DNA of 64,000 nucleotides from Bacteroidota bacterium (GCA_016713445.1 JADJPB010000014.1:124001-188000), one strand, 5' to 3'; counted from the first letter of the stretch, positions 26,269-36,129 are shown. Notes: generated from the sequence alone by a model not told the origin. Made by a program: numbers and translations.

Positions 26269-28830
26269 TCATTCTTTTTTTAAGTCATCGAGATATTTAG
26301 AAGCAATTTTAATATGATTGATCCATTCTGTTTCTGTAGTAGTATCTGCTGCTTTAACAGCGAGTTTAGCTTGACTGTTGCAATGGTTGATGATGTCTAC
26401 AAGTGCCTGCACTCCAGCAAGACGTGTAATCCATTCTTCGTTTTCTTTTGAAAAGCTGTAGATGGTTTCTAAGCCATCATTAATGTTATTATGAATATTA
26501 CAATTTTTTAAAAATTTTCCATAATTCTGCATATGTGAATAAGACGAAAATCCTGTGCTGCTTAATAATGATTTTTTCATATATACAGATTGAGCATCAC
26601 TCCCCGATTTACTATAAAGTCCGCTAAGTATTCGCCGTATTCTCGAATGATTGTCTCCTTCCAATTGCGATGCGATGAGCAAGGTGCCATCTTTGTCTCT
26701 CTTAGCAAGTGCTAGAATGGCAGTTTCAACAACCGAATAAGCACTATCATGAATTGCATTTTTAAAATAAATTATTAATTCGTCGTCGTTATAATATTCG
26801 TCTAGAGCAGTCATTGCCGCATCTCTCACATCACTTTTGGAATCATTTATTCCAAGAGTCATTAATGTTTTCTTGAGGATCGCTTTATCTTCTGACTTTG
26901 CCAATGTCTCTATGTTATTAATGGCGTATTCTCTGATTTTCCAGTTCTTGTCGTTCAGTGCAAGGCGAATTATTTCAGCTTCCGAACTTCCCGCCTTGTA
27001 ATCATTAGAAAGGGCTTGTAAGGCATCGAAGCGATCCTGAAAAAGAGATCCTTTTTGATAGAGCGTTACCCATTCTTGGGGGGTGTGGTTATCTTTGCGT
27101 ACGGCAAGAAGCATTTTTTCGGCATCAACATTTACTAATTCAGGTTTTGTTTCTGCCGGGAAACTGAAGGTCTGTTCAACTTGATTCAATATAATTTTTT
27201 TTCGTTGGATGGTATTGTTGCTATAGAAATCTATTTCTATAGGCAATTGATAGAGCGGAAATTCTTGTAGATTTTGTTCTTGACGGATCGTAACTCTTTG
27301 AATTTTTAAAGCAGCATCGTAATTGTAATCGATGTTGAGAATCGGATGCCCTTTTGCTAAATACCATTGATTGAAAAACCAATTCAGATCTTGCCCACTC
27401 ACTTCTTCGAAAGCAAGACGTAATTGATGTACCTCTACATTTTTATATTGGTTTGCCGTTAAATAATGTTTTAGCGAAGCAAAGAAGATTTCATCTCCTA
27501 AATATTTTCGAAGCATATGAATGACTAGACCACCTTTCTCGTAACTGTGTTTGTCAAACATGTCTTCCGGCGCATCATAGTGAAATCGAATGAGATTTTC
27601 ATTTTTTGTTTTCGATTCACGCAAATAGGAATTCAAATCGTTTTGATGGTAAATATCAGCTTCTTCTTTTCCGAATTTATACTCGTTCCATAAGTATTCA
27701 CCATAGGTTGCGAAACCTTCGTTTAAAGTAGTATTCGACCATGACTCACACGTTACATAATCACCAAACCATTGATGAAAAAGTTCATGTGAAATAAATT
27801 CTTGATAATCTCCATCTAATAATTCACGTTCGTCTCGCTGTAAGAATTCGCCATGAATGGTCGCCGAAGTATTTTCCATGGCTCCACTTACGTAATCACG
27901 AACTACGATTTGACTGTATTTGTCCCATGGATACTCAACCCCCAATTTGCTGGAGAAAAAAGTCATCATCTCCGGCGTGTTACCAAAAATTCTACGAGCT
28001 ACTTTTTCATATTCGGGTTCTACATAATAGCTAACCTCTTTTCCTTTCCATGTATCTTTTACAATCGCAAAATTCCCGATAGCCATCATGCACAAATAAG
28101 GAGAGTGGGGTAAGTTGTGTTTCCAAGTATCTGTTCGCGTTCCATCTACATTGATAGCACTATTCGCTAATATGCCATTGCTAACGGTTTTGAATTTATT
28201 ATCCACAGTGATCTTGATCTCTTGCGTCATTTTCTGATTGGGTGCATCAATGGTTGGAAACCAAACAGAACTTGCTTGTGTTTCCCCTTGCGTCCAAATT
28301 TGCATGGGTTTGTTTTTTTCTTTTCCATCAGGATTTATAAAGTATAATCCTTTGTCACTGGTAATAGCTCTGCTTCCTCCAATATTCGACAACTCGTCTG
28401 GCTTAGCAATGTAATCAATATACAAAGTGATGGGCTCATCTTTAGTATAAGCACGCTCTAAAAAAACATGTAAACTATCGTTCGCATAGTCGTATTTCAC
28501 AGGTAAAGTATCTTTTCCATTTATTTGCTTCACGTAATTTATTTGCATTCCACGTGCATTTAACCAAATATTTTTTTGTGGCAAAGCATGAGCTTTTATC
28601 GTCAGCGTTGATGTGCCCAATAAATATTTTTTACTCCAGTCAAATCGAACATCCAATTGCATGTGAATCAAATCGTGCAGCTTTGTAACAGACGCTCTGT
28701 AGTCCATATTCTCCGGGCTTACATTGATCTCTGGCAATTGTCGGATTTCGGTTGAAATTGGCTGCTTAGTCTTACAGGAAAAGAGGAATAGAGTTGGTAT
28801 CAGCAGGGTGAATATATTTATGTTTCTCAT
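26269..28830 (-). CDS. M1-family aminopeptidase lipoprotein with C-terminal HEAT repeats
   Basis: 853 residues, unbroken. A lipoprotein signal (MRNINIFTLLIPTLFLFSC) places it in the periplasm or outer membrane. The M1 catalytic domain is complete: GAMEN exopeptidase motif in VSGAMENTSATIHGE, zinc motif HELFHQWFGDY with the third ligand in NEGFATYGEYLW, and a catalytic Tyr region KHSYEKGGLVIHML. From about residue 590 there are HEAT-like helical repeats (RLALNDKNWKIREYAINNIE, LGINDSKSDVRDAAMTALDE). It should trim N-terminal residues from peptides. Only PepN-like in family; not the cytosolic PepN itself. Confidence 0.93.
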   Translation of the reverse strand: MRNINIFTLLIPTLFLFSCKTKQPISTEIRQLPEINVSPENMDYRASVTKLHDLIHMQLDVRFDWSKKYLLGTSTLTIKAHALPQKNIWLNARGMQINYVKQINGKDTLPVKYDYANDSLHVFLERAYTKDEPITLYIDYIAKPDELSNIGGSRAITSDKGLYFINPDGKEKNKPMQIWTQGETQASSVWFPTIDAPNQKMTQEIKITVDNKFKTVSNGILANSAINVDGTRTDTWKHNLPHSPYLCMMAIGNFAIVKDTWKGKEVSYYVEPEYEKVARRIFGNTPEMMTFFSSKLGVEYPWDKYSQIVVRDYVSGAMENTSATIHGEFLQRDERELLDGDYQEFISHELFHQWFGDYVTCESWSNTTLNEGFATYGEYLWNEYKFGKEEADIYHQNDLNSYLRESKTKNENLIRFHYDAPEDMFDKHSYEKGGLVIHMLRKYLGDEIFFASLKHYLTANQYKNVEVHQLRLAFEEVSGQDLNWFFNQWYLAKGHPILNIDYNYDAALKIQRVTIRQEQNLQEFPLYQLPIEIDFYSNNTIQRKKIILNQVEQTFSFPAETKPELVNVDAEKMLLAVRKDNHTPQEWVTLYQKGSLFQDRFDALQALSNDYKAGSSEAEIIRLALNDKNWKIREYAINNIETLAKSEDKAILKKTLMTLGINDSKSDVRDAAMTALDEYYNDDELIIYFKNAIHDSAYSVVETAILALAKRDKDGTLLIASQLEGDNHSRIRRILSGLYSKSGSDAQSVYMKKSLLSSTGFSSYSHMQNYGKFLKNCNIHNNINDGLETIYSFSKENEEWITRLAGVQALVDIINHCNSQAKLAVKAADTTTETEWINHIKIASKYLDDLKKE

Positions 28831-28924
28831 AGCTCGCGATTATTCCCTCAAAAGTAATATTTAAATAACTATTATCCATAAGAGGTCTCTTGGTCGATGG
28901 AATAATTGAGTTTATCGGATGGGA

Positions 28925-28957
28925 AAGAAAAAAGCCCACCCAATATGGATGAGCTTT
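28925..28957 (-). terminator. Rho-independent terminator after tonB
   Basis: On the - strand AAAGCTCATCC pairs with GGGTGGGCTTT using G-U pairs around ATATT, followed by TTTTTT. It lies 16 bases after the tonB-like gene. Confidence 0.8.
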
Positions 28958-28973
28958 ACTTTTTTTAAATTTT

Positions 28974-29786
28974 TTATTTCAATGTAAAAGAAATGGGAAG
29001 TTGGAATTGTACATTTACCGCTTGTCCGTTCTGTTTGCCCGGTTTCCACGTCGGCATTGTTTTGATTACCCGAATGGCTTCTTCTTCACATCCACCACCA
29101 ATTCCACGGAGTAATTCTATGTTTTTGATTTCTCCTTTTTGATCCACAATAAAACTAATATTTACGATTCCTGAAATATTGTTCTCTCGAGCTGCGGATG
29201 GGTATTTAATGTTTTTACGAATAAATTTTAACATTTCATTTTCTCCACCTAGAAACATCGGCATTTCTTCCACCCAGATAAAAGTTTTGGTGTTGCCATT
29301 TCCTGTATTATCTTTTGTGTCTGGCATTGGATCTTTCCCCGGTACAGAATCTACATCATTGGTTTTGGTGGCCAAAGTGAGTTTTGATAGATCTTCTTGT
29401 GTAAACCCCTTGGAAATACTGTCAACATCTCTTACTAATAGATTTGTATATTGCTTACTTGAACTGGGTGGAGTAGGTGGTTGTACTTCAGTTTTTTCTG
29501 GGAGGGGAATAATTTCATCAGGCAAAATGACCTCGGTAATATCTAGAATGACATCCGGTTTTTCAAAGGGTAAAATTATTTTTTCGGGACTAAAGTGCCG
29601 GACAATGCTTGGGGTCAATACAAGTAGAGTTAATCCAATGAAACTTAAGAGTACGGCTTTGATTACCGTGCGATTGTAGTCGCGACGAATGATGTAGGCT
29701 CCATATGCCTGGTTTCTGTCTTGAAATACGAGGGCTAGTCTTTCGGTGGAGATGGGGTTATCCCAATTGTTGCTGAAGGTTTTCAT
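28974..29786 (-). CDS. Energy transducer TonB
   Basis: 270 residues, unbroken. A cytoplasmic N-terminus of Bacteroidota type (RLALVFQDRNQAYGAYIIRR, DYNRTV) is followed by one membrane helix (VLLSFIGLTLLVLTPSIV). Next is a Pro-rich periplasmic linker (ILPDEIIPLPEKTEVQPPTP). The C-terminal TonB domain has YPSAARENNISGIVNISFIV, LRGIGGGCEEEAIRVIKTMP and WKPGKQNGQAVNVQFQLPIS. It passes proton-motive force to outer-membrane receptors. No exbB/exbD neighbour, so it is a stand-alone paralogue. Confidence 0.92.
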   Translation of the reverse strand: MKTFSNNWDNPISTERLALVFQDRNQAYGAYIIRRDYNRTVIKAVLLSFIGLTLLVLTPSIVRHFSPEKIILPFEKPDVILDITEVILPDEIIPLPEKTEVQPPTPPSSSKQYTNLLVRDVDSISKGFTQEDLSKLTLATKTNDVDSVPGKDPMPDTKDNTGNGNTKTFIWVEEMPMFLGGENEMLKFIRKNIKYPSAARENNISGIVNISFIVDQKGEIKNIELLRGIGGGCEEEAIRVIKTMPTWKPGKQNGQAVNVQFQLPISFTLK

Positions 29787-29996
29787 AATATTATTTTGTT
29801 AGGATCTATGAGCTTAACGATGCAGATCGTCGGCATATTCCATACGATGGTCAGCACTTTGTCAGGTTTTGCCGATGGAATATTGAGCAAAAGAAGCGGT
29901 TGGCAAATGGATTAAGGACTTTTGTTTGAAATTTTGATAACCGCACTCTTTTTTTTCACCCCTAATTATTACTATTGTAATCTAAATCTAAAAGCT

Positions 29997-30455
29997 ATGT
30001 TTATCGGACTCTTGCATTTCCACAGTTTGTTAAGATGGGTGCTTCTTATCTTATTGATAGTCGTTGTTATTAAAGCCATCAGAGGTCGCAATGGCGGTAT
30101 TCAGTTTTCGAAGGGCGATAAAAAGCTTTCGCTGTTTACCATGATTTCGGCTCACTTGCAATTGATTTTAGGCGGTTTTTTATATGCTGTGAGTCCGACC
30201 GTCCAAAATGCTATTTCGAATATGGGAGCAGCAATGAAAGATGGAGTAGCACGATTTTGGGCTGTCGAGCATATTTTGATGATGATCATTGCCATCGCAT
30301 TCTTAACGATCGGACATATTAAATGCAAAAAGGCTAAAGGGGATGAAGCTAAATTCAAAGCCCAAGCTTTGTATTTTACCTTAGGACTTATCTTAATCTT
30401 AGCATCTATCCCTTGGCCCTTCCGTGAAGTAGGTTTTGGGAGAGGGTGGTTTTAG
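29997..30455 (+). CDS. Four-helix membrane protein of unknown function
   Basis: 152 residues from ATG 29997 (MFIGLLHFHSLLRWVLLILL). The segments are WVLLILLIVVVIKAI, SLFTMISAHLQLILGGFLYA, AVEHILMMIIAIAFLTIGHI and ALYFTLGLILILASIPWPFR. Conserved-looking His residues sit in helices 1-3 (LHFHSLLRW, SAHLQLI, AVEHILM), a pattern that could bind haem, but I have no direct evidence. The in-frame ATG at 29922 would add a second hydrophobic stretch and is less likely. Confidence 0.6.
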   Translation: MFIGLLHFHSLLRWVLLILLIVVVIKAIRGRNGGIQFSKGDKKLSLFTMISAHLQLILGGFLYAVSPTVQNAISNMGAAMKDGVARFWAVEHILMMIIAIAFLTIGHIKCKKAKGDEAKFKAQALYFTLGLILILASIPWPFREVGFGRGWF

Positions 30456-30980
30456 TTTGTTGAAGATTTAATTTACTAGAATCTACAATGGAACCTGCCT
30501 ATGATTCGGTAGGCAAGCACTGATTTTTTAAGATGGTAATGATTTTTATGATTAATTTCGAAAGAATACAGAATTGGTCTCAAATTCATTCGCATAAAAG
30601 ATGGAAGTTTTCGTTGCTATCGCTGCTGAATCGTAGCGACCGTTGCGCCTGCCTGCAGCAGGCAGGTTTAAGATGAATTCTATTTTTTTCTGAAGTTTAT
30701 TTTTCAATATTGATTCAAGTAGTGTTTTTGTATTGATTTAAAATGGTATTATCAGTTCTCAGTGTTTCTCAGTGTTTCTCCGTGCCACCTCTGTGCCTCC
30801 GTGGTTAAAAATGGATTTCTATGAGGTCTGGATTTTATTTTCTAGTATAAATCCCTTCTATTTTCTATGTAGTTGAATTTTATTCATTATTTCTTCTTTT
30901 AATCCAGAATTATGAATCCAATCAATTTCCTTAACTTCGCACATCAATTCACCTTTATTTATCTCTAGTAAAATAATTCA
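30456..30980. repeat. Intergenic region with dispersed repeats before hflX
   Basis: About 525 bases without a gene. A palindrome CCTGCCTGCAGCAGGCAGG lies near 30648-30666, related to the one inserted in the tRNA-Leu half at 15639. At 30760-30806 is a copy of the CACGGAG-type repeat in reverse orientation (TGTTTCTCCGTGCCACCTCT followed by GTGCCTCCGTGG). The last 60 bases upstream of hflX hold a possible -7 element TAACTTCG. Confidence 0.65.
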
Positions 30981-32210
30981 TTGCCACATACTCCACACGA
31001 TTTAACCATAGCGCCTGAGCGTATTATCCTCATCGGACTTTCAACTCGCGATAACGACATGGATCGCGTCACCGAATACCTCGATGAACTCGAATTTTTA
31101 GCCGAGACTGCCGGCGGATTTACTGTAAAACGCTTCACGCAAAAACTCGATCGTCCCGATATCCGAACATTTGTTGGAAAAGGAAAGATGGAAGAGATCA
31201 TTGCGTTTATTAAAGCTAACGATATTCAAATTGCGATCTTTGACGATGAACTTTCGCCATCACAGCTACGCAATATTGAAAAAATAATTGGATGTCGAGT
31301 GTTAGATCGTACAAATCTCATTCTCGATATTTTCGCAAAACGAGCTCGCTCTGCACAAGCAAAGGTGCAAGTGGAGTTGGCGCAGTATCGTTATCTCCTT
31401 CCCCGACTCACTCGTATGTGGACTCACTTAGAGAAGCAGGCAGGAGGCATCGGAGCACGTGGTCCTGGTGAATCGGAAATTGAAACCGACCGTCGTGTGA
31501 TTCGCGAAAAGCTTACACGCTTGCGTGAAAAGCTTTCTGAAATTGAAAAGCAAAGTGTAACACAACGTAAACGCAGAGCGGATGTAGTGCGTGTGGCATT
31601 GGTAGGTTATACCAACGTTGGAAAAAGCACGCTGATGAACTTACTCGCCAAGAGTGATGTGTTCGCCGAGAATAAATTATTTGCTACGTTGGATACCACA
31701 GTGCGAAAAGTTGTCATCGATCGCATTCCGTTTTTGTTATCCGATACCGTTGGATTCATCCGCAAACTTCCTCACGATTTAATTGAATCGTTTAAATCTA
31801 CTTTGGATGAAGTACGTGAAGCGGATATCTTAGTGCATGTAGTCGATATCTCACATCCTAATTTTGAAGATCATATTCATGTAGTGAATGAAACTTTGGC
31901 TGATTTAAAAGCAATTGACAAACCCATTCTTTTAGTTTTCAATAAAATTGATGCTTACACTTTCATCAAAAAAGACGAAGACGATTTACTCGAAGCCGGT
32001 CCCGAAAATCGCAGCCTCGACGATCTCAAAAAATCGTACATGGCTCGTGGTACGCATCCTGTTATTTTTATCTCTGCCATGAAAAAGCAAAACATCGACG
32101 AACTCCGAGCTGCCATGATGGGCTTAGTAAAACAAACTCACTTCATCCGCTACCCGCACAACCAACTCGAAGCCGATATTGATTTTCAAGAGGAAGAAAT
32201 TCCTGAGTGA
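30981..32210 (+). CDS. hflX: Ribosome-associated GTPase HflX
   Basis: 409 residues. The HflX N-terminal domain (FVGKGKMEEIIAFIKANDIQ, IFDDELSPSQLRNIEKIIG) leads into the RTNLILDIFAKRARSAQAKV and GARGPGESEIETDRR stretches. The G domain has G1 GYTNVGKST, G3 DTVGFIRKLPHDLIESF and G4 NKID. The start is TTG at 30981, as no ATG fits the conserved N-terminus. It rescues or splits stalled ribosomes under stress in other bacteria. Unbroken. Repeats of the CACGGAG type lie on both sides in opposite orientation. Confidence 0.95.
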   Translation: MPHTPHDLTIAPERIILIGLSTRDNDMDRVTEYLDELEFLAETAGGFTVKRFTQKLDRPDIRTFVGKGKMEEIIAFIKANDIQIAIFDDELSPSQLRNIEKIIGCRVLDRTNLILDIFAKRARSAQAKVQVELAQYRYLLPRLTRMWTHLEKQAGGIGARGPGESEIETDRRVIREKLTRLREKLSEIEKQSVTQRKRRADVVRVALVGYTNVGKSTLMNLLAKSDVFAENKLFATLDTTVRKVVIDRIPFLLSDTVGFIRKLPHDLIESFKSTLDEVREADILVHVVDISHPNFEDHIHVVNETLADLKAIDKPILLVFNKIDAYTFIKKDEDDLLEAGPENRSLDDLKKSYMARGTHPVIFISAMKKQNIDELRAAMMGLVKQTHFIRYPHNQLEADIDFQEEEIPE

Positions 32211-32257
32211 TATTCAAGTTTATTTGCCGTTTAGTTTATAGTGAATATCCTTCGTTA

Positions 32258-32556
32258 TAAACATAAATTTTTCAAGTGAAAAAAATGGCATCCATATAAT
32301 ATCTATCTTTTACCACGGAGGCACGGAGAAGGCACAGAGAAACACGGAGGTATTCCAATAAATTAATAATTTTTAGTCTTCCTAAAAAAATTCTCCTGCT
32401 ATCTGAAATTAGTAGTTTGAAGCTTTTCAAAATAAACATAAATTTTTTCGAGTGAAAAAAATTGAAGTCATTATATTATCTATCTTTTTACCACGGAGGC
32501 ACGGAGGAGGCATAGAGAAACACGGAGGTATTCCGATAAATTAATAATTTTAAGAC
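32258..32556. repeat. Two direct copies of a ~120 bp repeat with CACGGAG core
   Basis: AAACATAAATTTTTCAAGTG at 32258 and its near copy at 32431 each lead, after about 50 bases, into TACCACGGAGGCACGGAG, AGAGAAACACGGAGGTATTC and AAATTAATAAT (ends about 32381 and 32553). A third, inverted copy of the core lies at 30760-30806 before hflX. Such cores occur between genes in many Bacteroidota genomes; function unknown. In the rest of this gap (32211-32765) I see a TCGCGAAGCCTCGCGA palindrome at about 32657 and nothing else. Confidence 0.8.
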
Positions 32557-32765
32557 TTAATAAAATTCTCTAGAGTCCAGAATCTAAAATTGGACACGAG
32601 GTACAATTATTTTAATAGCCTAGATGTTTTCCAATCCTTCAACTCACCAATTTGCCATCGCGAAGCCTCGCGAAACCAATTTGCCAATTCGTATGTAAAC
32701 GCTTATAGTCGACTATAAACGTTTATCTCCCGAGTAATTAGTTCATCCTTCCCTATCCTTGCATC

Positions 32766-33470
32766 ATGTGGACAGGAATAAAAATAATTATTGAAGATCT
32801 TCTCAATTTCTTCTATCCAAATTTATGTGCAGCTTGTAGCGAACATCTAGTAAAGGGCGAAGATGGAATTTGTTTAGGGTGTATGGTGACGATGCCGGTG
32901 ACTTCTTTCGAGAAGGACGCTAGTAATCCTGTCATCAAGCAATTTTGGGGCAAGGTGCCCATAAGCGCAGCCACAGCTTATTGTCATTTCAGTAAAGGTG
33001 GACGCATCCAACGAATGATCCATCAACTTAAATATGAAGGGCGGTCGGATGTGGGCGTAAAGCTAGGGCAACTTTGTGCCTATCGATTACTAAAATCTCC
33101 GCATTATGCCAACCATGATCTTGTGATTCCGATACCCTTGCATCCGCATAAATTACGTTTTCGGGGATACAATCAAGCCGCCAGTTTTGGGAAAGGATTG
33201 GCGGAAGTGATGGGAATTCAGCAAATGGCCGATGCACTTTATCGTAAAAGAAATACCGTCAGCCAAACCAGCAAACACCGACTCGAACGCGCCGCCAATG
33301 TGTCGAATGTGTTTGAAGCCTTGGATGAGAACATCTTAAAAGGAAAGAAAATACTATTAGTAGATGATGTAATTACCACAGGATCAACATTAATAGCTGC
33401 AGCTGAAGCCCTTTTAAAAATTCCAGGCGTGCAGGTGAGTATTGTGACCATTGCCTTTGCTCGCCTCTAG
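32766..33470 (+). CDS. comF: ComF family protein (phosphoribosyltransferase fold)
   Basis: 234 residues. An N-terminal zinc ribbon (LCAACSEH and CLGCM) is followed by a type I PRTase domain with HQLKYEGRSDVGVKLGQ, IPIPLHPHKLRFRGYNQA and the PRPP loop KILLVDDVITTGSTLIAA. ComF relatives help DNA uptake in competent bacteria; in Bacteroidota the role is mostly unknown. Unbroken, and it overlaps nothing. The msrC-like gene starts 22 bases downstream. Confidence 0.9.
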   Translation: MWTGIKIIIEDLLNFFYPNLCAACSEHLVKGEDGICLGCMVTMPVTSFEKDASNPVIKQFWGKVPISAATAYCHFSKGGRIQRMIHQLKYEGRSDVGVKLGQLCAYRLLKSPHYANHDLVIPIPLHPHKLRFRGYNQAASFGKGLAEVMGIQQMADALYRKRNTVSQTSKHRLERAANVSNVFEALDENILKGKKILLVDDVITTGSTLIAAAEALLKIPGVQVSIVTIAFARL

Positions 33471-33492
33471 AGAGCGACTATCTTTGTGCCCG

Positions 33493-34011
33493 ATGGCCGA
33501 AGCATTGGAAATAGCCCCAAAAGGAGCAAGTAAAAAGGAGCGTTATGAAATGCTCTTGCCCCAGTTGAAGTACTTGGTGGAGGATGAAGATGATTTGATC
33601 GCCAATTGCGCTAACATCATGGCGGCATTGAAAGAAGCGTTTGGCTTTTTCTGGGTCGGTGTTTATTTCGTTAAGGCGGAGGAGTTAGTCCTCGGTCCGT
33701 TTCAAGGCCCTTTGGCTTGCACTCGCATCGGCTACGGAAAAGGGGTGTGCGGATTAGCTTGGAAAGAAGCCCGCGTTATTTTAGTTCCTGATGTTGATCA
33801 ATTCCCCGGACATATTGCTTGCAGTTCCTTGTCAAAATCAGAAATCGTATTACCCATCCTATACAAAGATCGCGTAGTGATGATTTTGGATGTGGACAGT
33901 GATCAGCTCAATGATTTTGATGAAGTGGATGCACAGTATTTGCAATCGCTTGCATCATTAATGAGTGAAATATTCGCTAAATCAATTCCCGTTGAAAAAA
34001 GTAATTTATAG
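33493..34011 (+). CDS. msrC: Free methionine-(R)-sulfoxide reductase (GAF domain)
   Basis: 172 residues from ATG 33493 (MAEALEIAPKGASKKERYEM). A single GAF domain carries the three redox Cys of the fRMsr family in GPLACTRIGYGKGVCG and DQFPGHIACSSLSKSEIV, preceded by FGFFWVGVYFV. It reduces free Met-R-sulfoxide with thioredoxin. The upstream in-frame ATG at 33451 lies inside comF and adds an unrelated stretch, so I reject it. The next gene overlaps its end by 20 bases. Confidence 0.92.
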   Translation: MAEALEIAPKGASKKERYEMLLPQLKYLVEDEDDLIANCANIMAALKEAFGFFWVGVYFVKAEELVLGPFQGPLACTRIGYGKGVCGLAWKEARVILVPDVDQFPGHIACSSLSKSEIVLPILYKDRVVMILDVDSDQLNDFDEVDAQYLQSLASLMSEIFAKSIPVEKSNL

Positions 34012-35598
34012 TCTCCTCGTTTTATTCTTGGCATCTTGTGCGAATAGAGTCACACCAACAGGTGGTGATAAAGACGTGGAAGCACCTAAATTATTAGAAT
34101 CAATTCCCGAGAACAAGAGTACGCAATTTGCTAGCAAGGAAATTCATTTGCATTTCGATGAGTTCATCACCTTAAACGATTTGCAAGGACAATTCTTAGT
34201 GAGTCCGCTCATGAGTAAAATGCCCGAAGTGAAAGCAAACAAGCGCGAAGTCATCATCACCTTGCCAGATGATTTAACTCCCAACTCAACGTACACTTTA
34301 AATTTTGGTAAATCAATTGTAGATGTGCACGAAGCAAATCCACTGGAGAATTTCCAGTATGTTTTTTCTACGGGTGATTATTTAGATTCATTAAAAGTGG
34401 AAGGAAAAGTGGTAGATGCATCCACCGTAGTTGGATTAAAAAGTATAACGGTATTGGTGTACCGTAAATCGAAGGACACTTACCAAGACAGCATCGTTTT
34501 TAGAAAACGCCCCGATTATTTCGCAAAGACGAATGAAACTGGCGAATTCAAAATTGAGAATATGGCTGCAGGTTCATACCAACTTTTTGCGGTAGATGAT
34601 AAAAATAGCAATTACGTATGTGATAGTAGCGGAGAGGAAACATTAGCCTTTATGGATTCTAGCATTGTGTTACCTGGAGATGCTCATCCTGAATTACGCC
34701 TTTCTAACTTAGAACCTGCATCACCACGTTTCTTAAAAGCGCTCCGACTCGATCGTTACTCGGCCATGATTTCTTTCAATAAAAGAATTGATTCTTTAGT
34801 ATTAAAAACTTTAGACAATAAATCTTGGAAAGGAACAAAGTATTCCACTGCCAACCGCGATACTTTTTATTTTTACTCTCCAGATACCATTTCCGATTCC
34901 TTATCCTTGTTAATGTACGAGGGTGATAAAATTATTGATACACTTGTGCAAACTTTAGCACCTCCCGTAGGAGTGAAAGGTTCAATATCCCGACTTCGAA
35001 TAAATCCTCGACACTCTCCCGCTTCCTTTGGTCCCTCTTCTCCATTTATACTGAATGCCAATCACCCCTTGCAACTGAAATTAGATTCAGCCGAAGTCGT
35101 GGAAGACAGTTCAAAAGCGATTCGTTTACCCTTAGAAATGATAGATGCGTTGACAGGATATTTTAAAATTGATTTCCCTTGGCAAAACGGGAAAAAATAT
35201 AAAGTCACCATTTTACCGGAAGCCATAAAAGACATTTATGCCCTCACTAACGATACAGTCAAACTAGAATTTTAGTTCCTACCGAAGAAAATACAGCGAT
35301 GCTAAGCATCAAAACGCAAAACTTAAATTCGGATAAAAATTATTTACTTCAAATCCTCACCGAAAAATTCGAGCTCCTCCGAGAACTTGAAATCAGCCAC
35401 GACTCTTCCTACACTTTTTCCTACCTCAATCCAAGTCCTATCAAGCTCCGCCTCGTAGAAGACACTAACCGCGATCATCGCTATACCTATTCGCATTACG
35501 CCCAAAAGCGCCAACCCGAAAAAGTCTTCATTTATCCCGAAACCATCACACTGAGAGCCAACTGGGAACTAGAGGTCGTGTTCATCTTACCGAAGTAG
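33992..35598 (+). CDS. Ig-like domain lipoprotein (Big_5/SbsA-like), Bacteroidota-specific
   Basis: About 536 residues. The most likely start is TTG 33992, giving (M)KKVIYSLLVLFLASC, a good lipoprotein signal; ATG 33965 in the same frame would add nine residues before it. Next are the family opening ANRVTPTGGDKDVEAPKLLE and a bacterial Ig-like domain (IHLHFDEFITL, ANKREVIITLPDDLTPNSTY and TLNFGKSIVD). A carboxypeptidase-regulatory-like repeat follows (FKIENMAAGSYQLFAVDDKN). A frame break near 35275 joins to the last 105 residues (VPTEENTAMLSIKT, LRLVEDTNRDHRYTYSHYAQ). Function unknown; such lipoproteins are widespread in the phylum. Confidence 0.75.
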
Positions 35599-36116
35599 AT
35601 TTCGTTACATCTAATTTTCGGCCCGCATCAGCATTACGTGTATTGCAAATTGGCAAATTGGTGTATTGGTGAATTGCTGCGCTTTGTTTTCGTGATCGCG
35701 TCCATTTTTTCGAATTTTCGCATTTTCGTGCCTGCCTACCGAAGCTTGCGCCACCGCTTTAGTTTTAGCGCACGCGGTTAGCATAGGTAGGTTCATTCGC
35801 ATTTCGCGTCAAGAGATTTTAGTAAATTCGTAAATTCGCGTATTCGTATCGCGAAGCCTCGCGACGTACTTTCGTATCGATTCGTTCCCTATAGTTATCG
35901 GGATCGCCTTCATTTTTTTCGCATTTTCGTGTTCATTCGCATTTCGCGTCAAGAGATTTTAGTAAATTCGTAAATTCGCGTATTCGTATCGCGAAGCCTC
36001 GCGACGTACTTTCGTATCGATTCGCTCCCAATAGCTATCGGGATCTCGTTCATTTTTTCGCATTTTCGCATTTTCGTGTTCATTCGCATTTCGCGTCTGT
36101 ACGATTTCGTTTATAT
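35599..36116. repeat. Intergenic repeat region with ~140 bp direct repeats and palindromes
   Basis: Two direct copies (about 35799-35938 and 35939-36075) share CATTTCGCGTCAAGAGATTT, AAATTCGTAAATTCGCGTAT and then the palindrome TCGCGAAGCCTCGCGA. After that comes TACTTTCGTATCGATTCG and a variable second palindrome related to CCCGATAGCTATCGGG (CCCTATAGTTATCGGG in copy 1, CCCAATAGCTATCGGG in copy 2). The same two palindrome types are found inside tRNA-Leu copies at 12.7 kb. No gene is visible. Confidence 0.85.
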
Positions 36117-36129
36117 TTGTATTACTATT

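Noticed and set aside
29179..29679. 166-residue + strand open frame opposite the tonB gene
   Set aside because: It is the antisense shadow of a well-supported TonB gene.
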